Part shown: one piece after another, positions 5,714 through 11,165 of the stretch | Numbering within the stretch: position 1 is the stretch's first letter | Layout: each line of letters begins with the position of its first letter | Assembly (NCBI GenBank): GCA_020201235.1 | Contig: JAIVHD010000050.1 | Span: 1,263-12,427 of the forward strand | Length of the DNA: 11,165 nucleotides | Reading direction: 5' to 3' | From: Lysobacteraceae bacterium | GTDB taxonomy: Bacteria > Pseudomonadota > Gammaproteobacteria > Xanthomonadales > Wenzhouxiangellaceae | Notes under the pieces: generated by a model | Seen by the model: only the letters and a program-made list of their open reading frames with translations | The model's database searches: none | What the model was told of the DNA's origin: nothing | Made by a program: the position numbers and the translations under genes

Positions 5714-6741
5714 GTCGGCCGCTGCAGCGCATCGATCAATTGCCCGGTGTCCTGGTCGGATGTCGCAAAGCTGCAAACCAGCCGCGCAAGATCCTCGTGA
5801 CCCGGCCAGATGTGAAATTCAAAGCCCTGTTGCCGGAGTTCGGCCAGCCGCTCCGGGGCCAGTCGCATGAAGACCTCGTTGGCTTCGACCGGCCACTCCA
5901 GCCTGGCCTCGGGATGCCGCTCGATCGCCTGTGCCAGCCGTGCTGCCTGGCGATTGGCGTTGGCGGCCAGCTCCAGCCACAGGTCGTCGGCCAGCATGGC
6001 TAGCAACTGGGCTGATACATAGCGCATCTTCGACAGCAGATGACCGCCGCGCTTGCGCCTGCGATGCATGCCTTCGAGCCATTCCGGGTGGCCGAAAATG
6101 ACCAGTGCCTCGGCGGTCAGCGCACCGTTCTTGGTTGCCCCCCAGGACAGCACGTCGACCCCGGATTGCCAGCTGGCCTTGGCCGGACTGACGCCGAGAA
6201 AGGACACGGCGTTGGCGAAGCGCGCACCATCCATGTGCACGGCCAGTCCGCGCGCGTGGGCCGCCTCGGCGATCGCGCCGATTTCGTCGGGCCGGTAGCT
6301 GGTGCCACACTCGGTTGCCTGCGTGATCGAAACCAGCGCAGGCTTGACGTTGTGCACGCCGTGGCTGCCGGAAGAATCGATGGCATCGGCCAGCCGTTGC
6401 GGGCAGAGCTTGCCGTTGTCGCCGTCGAGTGTCAGCAGCTTTGCGCCATGGGTGTAAAACTCCGGTGCGCCACCTTCGTCGTTTTCGATGTGGGCCTGGC
6501 GGTGGCACAGGATGGCACCCCATTCCGGCACGATAGAGGCCAGCGCAATCGAATTGGCAGCGGTTCCTGTGGCCAGCGGCACCACCTGGCAGGCGGTCTC
6601 AAAGTGCTCGGAAAAGACGGCGTCCAGTTGCCCGCTCCAGTGATCATCGGAATAGGCTGTGGCAAAGCCGCTGTTGGCCGCCACGATTGCCTCGATCAGG
6701 CGCGGGTGCGCCGGGGCTTCGTTGTCGCTTTTGAAATTCAT
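5710..6741 (-). CDS. ltaE: Low-specificity L-threonine aldolase-like PLP enzyme
   Basis: A 343-aa fold-type I PLP enzyme of the beta-eliminating lyase / threonine aldolase family, which cleaves L-threonine or L-allo-threonine to glycine and acetaldehyde. Visible motifs are ATGTAAN (57-63, phosphate binding), HIENDEGGAPE (84-94), HMDGARFANA (169-178, with D171 contacting the PLP ring nitrogen) and SWGATKNGA (199-207), where K204 is the Schiff-base lysine. The GxTKNG form is that of Pseudomonas-type enzymes rather than the E. coli type. Start ATG 6741 fits the family N-terminus (MNFKSDNEAPAHP); the frame extends upstream without homology. The ribosome site is weak (CGGAAG). The gene overlaps the downstream 65-aa gene by ATGA. 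Physiological substrate is not certain; a related beta-hydroxy amino acid aldolase is possible. Confidence 0.88.
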   Translation of the reverse strand: MNFKSDNEAPAHPRLIEAIVAANSGFATAYSDDHWSGQLDAVFSEHFETACQVVPLATGTAANSIALASIVPEWGAILCHRQAHIENDEGGAPEFYTHGAKLLTLDGDNGKLCPQRLADAIDSSGSHGVHNVKPALVSITQATECGTSYRPDEIGAIAEAAHARGLAVHMDGARFANAVSFLGVSPAKASWQSGVDVLSWGATKNGALTAEALVIFGHPEWLEGMHRRRKRGGHLLSKMRYVSAQLLAMLADDLWLELAANANRQAARLAQAIERHPEARLEWPVEANEVFMRLAPERLAELRQQGFEFHIWPGHEDLARLVCSFATSDQDTGQLIDALQRPT

Positions 6742-6871
6742 CCGGCTTCCGTTTTTTTCGAGGTTGTTGTTGTTCGTCGATTGTACGCAATCGGCTGCTT
6801 GATACGATTGTCCGGCGGCTGAGCGCGATCTAATGAGCCGCATGGCCCACTCGTGCATGACTTGTCGGGGC

Positions 6872-7798
6872 TTATGACTGCCGGGCCTCGGCGGTTTCTC
6901 GGGCCGGCGCAATGGCCGCCGGGCGAGCCCGCAGACCGATATAAATCCCGACCAGCGCCATCCCGGCACCAGCGTATTGCATGGCACCCAGCTGCAGTTC
7001 GAACATCAGCACATCCCAGACCATCGACAGGGTTGGCTGCAATAAAAGCAGCAAGCCGACCAGTGACGCCGGCAATCCCGGCATGCCGCGGGTAATGGCC
7101 AGCCAGCCGAGAACCTGGCAGACCACGCCCAGCGCGATCAGCGCCAGCAGCGAGTCGCGGTCGGGAATCGCAAAGCTGTGGCCCTCGGCCAGATTGATGG
7201 CACCCATCATTGCGCCGCACAGAATTGTGACCTGGGTCAGGCGAGCCTCGAGACCCGTTTGCGACTGGCGAATCCGAAACTCGCGCAGGCTCAGGATGTA
7301 GGCTGAATAGGCCAGCGCGGTTAGCAGACCTAAGACAACGCCGGCGCGGTATTGGCCGGAGAGCTCGTTCCACTCCTGCCCAAACAGTAGCCAAAGCCCG
7401 CCGATCGCCAGCGCGATGGCCATGGCAAAGCGCGCGCCGATGCGCTCGCGAAACCAAAACACGCCGATCGCGGCCAGCACAAAGACCTGGAAATTTGCCA
7501 ACAGGGTTGAAAGCCCGGGTCCGATGAAATGGATCGAGCGATGCCAGAGCCACAAATCGGCGGTAAAAAACGTCGCAATCAGGACCGACCCCGGCCAGCC
7601 GCCCAGGAATCCGCGGTGCAAACGGGGCCGCACGGCAATCAGCAGCAACAGGGCGATGGAGCCAAATGCCATTCGGTAAAACGCCGAGGTGGTCGGTGCC
7701 ACGTCGGCGACTCGCACGAACACAGCAGCAAAGCTGATCATGATTGCGCCTGTCAGGACCAGTAGCACCGATCCGGCAGTGTGGGGGTGGGCTTTCAT
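6872..7798 (-). CDS. EamA/DMT-family membrane transporter
   Basis: The product is 308 aa with about ten hydrophobic segments arranged as two EamA repeats, typical of drug/metabolite transporters that export amino acids or other metabolites across the inner membrane. The first repeat starts LVLTGAIMISFAAVFVRVADVAPTTSAFYRMAFGSI, and the characteristic WLWHRSIHFIGPGLSTLLANFQ follows. The second repeat contains QVLGWLAITRGMPGLPASLVGLLLLLQPTLSMVWDVLMF. The C-terminus is a short basic/alanine-rich cytoplasmic tail. ATG 7798 follows GGAG at a short three-base spacing. It lies upstream of the aldolase on the same strand, 130 bp away. A link to amino-acid export is possible, but the substrate cannot be read from sequence. 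Confidence 0.85.
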   Translation of the reverse strand: MKAHPHTAGSVLLVLTGAIMISFAAVFVRVADVAPTTSAFYRMAFGSIALLLLIAVRPRLHRGFLGGWPGSVLIATFFTADLWLWHRSIHFIGPGLSTLLANFQVFVLAAIGVFWFRERIGARFAMAIALAIGGLWLLFGQEWNELSGQYRAGVVLGLLTALAYSAYILSLREFRIRQSQTGLEARLTQVTILCGAMMGAINLAEGHSFAIPDRDSLLALIALGVVCQVLGWLAITRGMPGLPASLVGLLLLLQPTLSMVWDVLMFELQLGAMQYAGAGMALVGIYIGLRARPAAIAPARETAEARQS

Positions 7799-7972
7799 GG
7801 GCTCCGATTATCAATGATGCGAGGCTGGTACGACGTCGTATCGATGCTGTTGCAATGTGCCCGGGCGGTGAGCTGCGCATCCAGACACGCGCTCGCGCGG
7901 CATGTCAACCGAGCAAAACGCGGTCGGCACGGGGTCTTGGGTCGCCGCGATCGGTCGATCAATAAGCCGGGA

Positions 7973-9117
7973 TTAAAGCGCCTCGGAGGCAAAATCGGCC
8001 AGTCGCGAGCGCTCACCGCGCCGGAGTGTGATATGGCCGGAATGCGCCCAGTTCTTGAACCGATCGACGGCAAAGGTGAGCCGTGGTCGTCGGATTCGGT
8101 CAGGACCTCCAGGTTGTCGGTCAAGGCGCCCATCCAGGGCGTCATCTTTTCCTCTTCCGTGCCCGGGAGATAGCCAATTTCGTCTCCGACAGAAACGGTT
8201 GCCCGGGTCATGATGATCTCGCGATAAATCTGTTCATCCAGCGTTTGTGAAAGGCCGGCGGCGAGCGTTAGCAGGGTCTTGCCGGTACCGGCCGTACCCA
8301 GCAGCGTGACGAAATCGATATCTGGATCCATCAGCAGGTTGAGCGCAAAATTCTGTTCCGGGTTACGCGAGTTGATACCCCAGATGCTTCGCGGACCGTG
8401 GCGAAAGTCCTCGCTGACGCGCAGCACGAAAAAACGCTGGTTGACCTCCTTGACCAGAGCTTCCATGCCGTTTTCACCGGTCAGCTTTATGCACTGGTTC
8501 GGGTACCAGTCATCGTTTTCGATGCGCCGCAGGCGATAGTAGGTCTGGCCGCCTTCGCTCCATGAGTCATCGATGCCGTGCCGGTCCCAGAAGTCATTGC
8601 TGTGTTCGATGAGGCCGTTGTAGAGCAGGCTCAGGTCATCGAGCGCGCGATCGTTGTGGTAGTCCTCGGCCTGTACGCCGCAGATCGCGGCCTTGATGCG
8701 TAGATTGATGTCCTTGGAGACCAGCACCACGTCCCGATCGGCATGCCGCTGCTTGAGCTGCAACGCGGTTTGCAGAATTTCGTTATCGGCCTTGATCCTG
8801 GGCGTCGCCGCCAGCGGCTGGTCGTCGCCGGTCTGGAAAAACAGTTTGCCGCTGCCAATGCGGATGTCCAATCCCTCGGGCATTCGCAGGGCCAGCCCGC
8901 TTTCAAAATCTTGTCCATCGCTCATCATCTGGCCGAGGAAACGGCTGACCTGGCGCACATTGCGGGCAACCTCGGTCAGGCCCTTCTTGGCCGCGTCGAG
9001 CTCTTCGAGAACGACCATTGGCAAGAAAATATCGTGTTCCTCGAAACGGAACAACGCGGTTGGGTCGTGCATCAATACATTGGTATCGAGCAGGTAGAGT
9101 CGATTTGGAGAAGTCAT
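7973..9117 (-). pseudogene. PhoH-like PIN-ATPase, disrupted by internal deletion and frameshift
   Basis: The 5' part encodes a PhoH-family protein of the YlaK type: an N-terminal PIN ribonuclease domain (YLLDTNVLMHDPTAL at 8-22, VVLEELD 35-41, VSKDINLR 133-140), a linker, and a PhoH NTPase domain with Walker A LLGTAGTGKTLL (272-283) and EIGYLPGTEEEKMTPWMGAL (313-332). After TESDDHG (340-346, base about 8080) the family sequence jumps: a different frame gives LTFAVDRFKNWAHSGHITLRRGERSRLADFASEAL and a stop at 7973, exactly the normal C-terminus. About 80 residues are missing, including the Walker B IIDEAQN block, and the join is out of frame. Read straight through, the protein instead has an unrelated tail to 7795. 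Its ATPase is very unlikely to work; the PIN domain is intact. An assembly error is possible. Confidence 0.85.
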
Positions 9118-9175
9118 TTCACGCCTTTTGGCTGGCGGCGGATGGAGTGTCGGGCGACCGGGGCCGCGCGACGGT

Positions 9176-9649
9176 TCAATTCAGGTCACGCACGGCCTGC
9201 AGTACTTGCTCGGCGTGGCCGGGCACCTTGACCTTACGCCATTCGCGCACGATGTAACCGTGCTGGTCGATCAAAAAGGTCGACCGCTCGATTCCCATGA
9301 CTTTACGCCCGTACATGTTCTTTTCGCGAATGACATCGAATTGCCGGCACAGGATTTCGTCGCAGTCGGCGATCAGCGGAAATACGAGCCCGTGTTTAGC
9401 GCTGAAATTCTGGTGGGTTTTCAGGCTGTCGCGCGAGACCCCGACGATTGCGCAGTCCAGAGACTGAAATTGTGCGAATAAATCGCGAAATGCTAGCCCC
9501 TCGCGGGTGCATCCGGGTGTATTGTCGCGCGGGTAGAAATAGAGCACCAGTGGTGTGCCGCGAAAAGCCTGGAGGGTGAGATCGTCGCTGCCGGTCGCGG
9601 GCAGGGCGGAGGATTCCACGGGTTGATTGTCCAAGGTTATGAATTCCAA
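9176..9649 (-). CDS. bcp: Bcp/PrxQ-family peroxiredoxin
   Basis: A thiol peroxidase of the AhpC/TSA superfamily that reduces hydrogen peroxide and organic hydroperoxides using thioredoxin. The active-site motif YFYPRDNTPGCT (37-48) gives the peroxidatic Cys47, with T44 and R122 as the conserved partners. The position five residues later, where E. coli Bcp has its resolving cysteine (CTVQAC), is leucine here (CTREGL), so it is not the standard atypical 2-Cys form. Cys66, Cys96 and Cys101 remain. At 157 aa it matches the family length. No in-frame ATG is available near the 5' end: the frame opens at TTG 9649, immediately after a stop, and a second TTG at 9634 has a better-placed GGA. The exact start is therefore uncertain. 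It is divergent from dapA. Confidence 0.88.
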   Translation of the reverse strand: MEFITLDNQPVESSALPATGSDDLTLQAFRGTPLVLYFYPRDNTPGCTREGLAFRDLFAQFQSLDCAIVGVSRDSLKTHQNFSAKHGLVFPLIADCDEILCRQFDVIREKNMYGRKVMGIERSTFLIDQHGYIVREWRKVKVPGHAEQVLQAVRDLN

Positions 9650-9673
9650 TTAAATTATGTTAAATCACAAACT

Positions 9674-9682
9674 TGCTATACT
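9674..9682 (+). promoter_or_regulatory. Extended -10 promoter for dapA-bamC
   Basis: TGCTATACT is an extended -10 (TGn followed by TATACT, 5 of 6 matches to TATAAT). It lies in an AT-rich stretch about 95 bases before the dapA start. No good -35 is present at the usual distance, which fits the extended -10 type. Assignment is from sequence alone. Confidence 0.5.
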
Positions 9683-9694
9683 TCCCAGCGTTTT

Positions 9695-9745
9695 CTTGCA
9701 AGACCCGCCTCAAGCGGTTGAGGAGAATACAGGTCAACCTGCAAG
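9695..9745 (+). promoter_or_regulatory. Structured 5' leader of dapA (nested inverted repeats)
   Basis: CTTGCA (9695-9700) pairs with TGCAAG (9740-9745). GACC (9702-9705) pairs with GGTC (9732-9735). Enclosed is a perfect 6-bp hairpin, CCTCAA-GCGG-TTGAGG (9708-9723). The whole lies in the transcribed leader between the putative promoter and dapA. It is much shorter than a lysine riboswitch. It may be a protein-binding or stability element, or incidental; the AGGAG at 9721 is part of the hairpin's 3' side but has no start codon close behind it. Confidence 0.35.
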
Positions 9746-9777
9746 GCTTTCAGTAGTATGCCGTGTCGATGAAAAAG

Positions 9778-10695
9778 ATGAGTGACAAATTACCCCAAGG
9801 CTCGATCGTTGCGCTGATTTCGCCGATGCACGAAGATGGTGCGCTCGACCGCGAGGCCTGGTTGCGACTGCTCAAACGGCACCTTTCGGCAGGTACATGC
9901 GGTGTCGTGGTCGGAGGCACCACCGGTGAATCGGCAACGCTGAATGCGGCCGAACGCGACTGGATGCTTGAGGCCGCGCTCGATACGCTCAGCGGTCGAT
10001 GCTCGGTCATTGCCGGGACGGGATCGGCATCGACCGAGGCAGCAATTGCCCAGAGCACTCGGGCCGCTGACCTCGGGGCGGATGCGGTGCTGGTGGTCAC
10101 GCCGTTTTACAATCGTCCGCCGCAACGCGGACTCGAGCGCCACTATCGGGCGATCGCCGATACCTGTGCAGCGCCGGTCATCCTTTACAATGTGCCATCG
10201 AGAACCGCCGTGGATCTCGATCCGGGTACGACGATCGCGCTTGCCGGGCACCCGAATATCGTTGCCATCAAGGAAGCAGTGGCCGACATGGAGCGCGTGC
10301 GGACCCTGCGTGCGGCCGGCGTTATGGTATACAGCGGCGACGACCCAAGCGCCGCGCAGGCGATCGAACAGGGTGCCAGCGGGGTCATTTCGGTGGCCGC
10401 CAACGTGGTTCCGGAGCAGATCGCCGAATTGTGCAGGCTGGCTCTGGCGGGTGAATTCAAGCAGGCACGTACTCTGAATCGTTCGCTCGAGTCGCTGTAC
10501 GCGTTTTTGTCGGTCGAACCGAATCCGATTCCGGTTAAGTGGATGCTTGCCGAAATCGGGTGCATTGGTCCGGGAATCCGCTTGCCGCTGGTGCCGCTGG
10601 CATCGCATTTCCACGAAGCGGGCAGCATGCTGCTGCGAACTCTTAACGCCAACACGAGCGTGCCGGAATCGTCAGAGGTTTTTAACGAAACATGA
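9778..10695 (+). CDS. dapA: 4-hydroxy-tetrahydrodipicolinate synthase
   Basis: The first committed enzyme of lysine and meso-diaminopimelate synthesis, condensing pyruvate with L-aspartate semialdehyde. It is a cytoplasmic TIM barrel, 305 aa from ATG 9778. Landmarks are GSIVALISPM at the N-terminus, GGTTGESATL (the pyruvate-binding threonine pair), TPFYNRPPQ with the conserved tyrosine, LYNVPSRT (catalytic Tyr and carboxylate-binding Arg) and VAIKEAVAD, whose lysine (K165) forms the Schiff base with pyruvate. GTG 9763 and ATG 9769 are in-frame alternatives; none has a clear ribosome site, and 9778 fits the family length best. The C-terminus has about 12 extra residues (NTSVPESSEVFNET). The stop overlaps the bamC start as ATGA, so the two are translationally coupled. 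Confidence 0.93.
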   Translation: MSDKLPQGSIVALISPMHEDGALDREAWLRLLKRHLSAGTCGVVVGGTTGESATLNAAERDWMLEAALDTLSGRCSVIAGTGSASTEAAIAQSTRAADLGADAVLVVTPFYNRPPQRGLERHYRAIADTCAAPVILYNVPSRTAVDLDPGTTIALAGHPNIVAIKEAVADMERVRTLRAAGVMVYSGDDPSAAQAIEQGASGVISVAANVVPEQIAELCRLALAGEFKQARTLNRSLESLYAFLSVEPNPIPVKWMLAEIGCIGPGIRLPLVPLASHFHEAGSMLLRTLNANTSVPESSEVFNET

Positions 10696-11165
10696 ATTTT
10701 TTACAGGCATTTCCCGATCCAAGAACGCTTATTCTGATGTGGGTCCCGTTGCTGCTGATTCAGGCGGGCTGTAGCCTGATTCTGCCCGAGCAGCCGACCT
10801 ACGTGACCAGCGCGGAGCTGCAGCCGCTGGAGGTGCCGGACGGCCTGAGTTCGCCTGAAACCCGCAGGGTTTTCGAGATACCGGGGTATTCGCTGCCGGA
10901 ATTGTCGGCCCAGGGTACCGAGGAACTGCCGCCCAGCGTGCCGACGTCGGCCGAGGCCGAGCAGGCCCGCTCGCGAATCCGCTTCGGCTCGACCGGGTTG
11001 TATCTGGAGGTTGACGACGAAGCCGCCAGCGTTTGGCGACGCGTGGGCTTTGCGTTGAATCGCGGCGGGATGTCGATTGACCAGGTGCTTCTGGACGAGA
11101 GACGGTTTCAAATTGATTTCCGGCATGACCCGATCGTGGTCTCGGAGCGTGGCTGGTTTGGCAAG
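10692..11165 (+). CDS. bamC: Outer membrane assembly lipoprotein BamC, N-terminal part
   Basis: A lipoprotein of the BAM complex, which inserts beta-barrel proteins into the outer membrane. The visible 158 codons run off the window end. The signal region LILMWVPLLLIQAGC carries lipobox IQAGC (Cys at residue 27). It is followed by the long unstructured stretch typical of BamC (PTYVTSAELQPLEVPDGLSSPE...RRVFEIPGYSLPEL), then a proline-rich linker and the start of the first helix-grip domain (YLEVDDEAASVWRRVGFALNRGGMSI). Identity rests on this layout and on its place directly after dapA, as in E. coli, where bamC was called nlpB/dapX. The start ATG overlaps the dapA stop (ATGA). The remaining domain lies outside the window. 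Confidence 0.88.
   Translation, partial: MNFLQAFPDPRTLILMWVPLLLIQAGCSLILPEQPTYVTSAELQPLEVPDGLSSPETRRVFEIPGYSLPELSAQGTEELPPSVPTSAEAEQARSRIRFGSTGLYLEVDDEAASVWRRVGFALNRGGMSIDQVLLDERRFQIDFRHDPIVVSERGWFGK

Noticed and set aside
6040..6822. 260-aa plus-strand frame opposite the aldolase
   Set aside because: Exact antisense of a PLP enzyme with recognisable catalytic motifs; no motif in its own translation.
6742..6987. N-terminal extension of the aldolase to 6987
   Set aside because: The extra 82 residues overlap the transporter gene's end and show no homology to aldolases; ATG 6741 fits the family N-terminus.
9650..9762. Lysine riboswitch upstream of dapA
   Set aside because: The leader is far too short and lacks the multi-helix lysine-aptamer core; only simple inverted repeats are present.
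1..11165. CRISPR array, tRNA or toxin-antitoxin system
   Set aside because: No regularly spaced direct repeats, no tRNA-like cloverleaf that I could recognise, and no paired small genes with toxin or antitoxin motifs.

Overview
The window looks like chromosomal DNA of a GC-rich gammaproteobacterium. I infer this from the dapA-bamC pair with a divergent Bcp-type peroxiredoxin, an arrangement known from gammaproteobacteria, and from a secreted protein whose C-terminal repeats resemble domains I associate with Xanthomonadales/Wenzhouxiangella-like genomes. I cannot fix the genus. There are no rRNA or tRNA genes and no CRISPR array.

Left end (1-1155) is a graveyard of mobile DNA. It starts with a frameshifted remnant that resembles an ISL3-family transposase. 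Next is a 649-bp internally deleted IS66-family element (102-750) with perfect 16-bp terminal repeats, in which the start of tnpA is joined to the end of the DDE transposase gene. Then comes a truncated zinc-ribbon reading frame. An AT-richer stretch follows, holding one secreted protein of 452 aa (1156-2514) with an N-terminal carbohydrate-binding-like domain and two C-terminal repeats. That gene is probably horizontally acquired.

Middle (2650-9117) is mostly ordinary chromosome. A DUF2799-like lipoprotein (-) and a YdjM-type membrane metal-dependent hydrolase (+) are divergent. The hydrolase converges on a long minus-strand run: a PhoH-like PIN-ATPase gene that is broken, an EamA/DMT transporter, a threonine aldolase-type PLP enzyme, a 65-aa unknown protein, a small lipoprotein and an orphan ParA ATPase. 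The aldolase, the 65-aa gene and the lipoprotein are tightly coupled (ATGA overlap, then TGA-T-GTG). A 39-nt nearly perfect hairpin sits directly after the parA stop codon, in the convergent gap.

Right end (9176-11165) holds a Bcp-family peroxiredoxin (-), then divergently dapA and, overlapping it by ATGA, the start of bamC, which runs off the window. dapA has an extended -10 promoter and a leader with nested inverted repeats.

I see no clear new multi-gene system. The observations most worth checking are the PhoH-like gene, which has lost its Walker B segment through an out-of-frame internal deletion, the miniature IS66 derivative, the secreted repeat protein, and the aldolase/65-aa/lipoprotein cluster.
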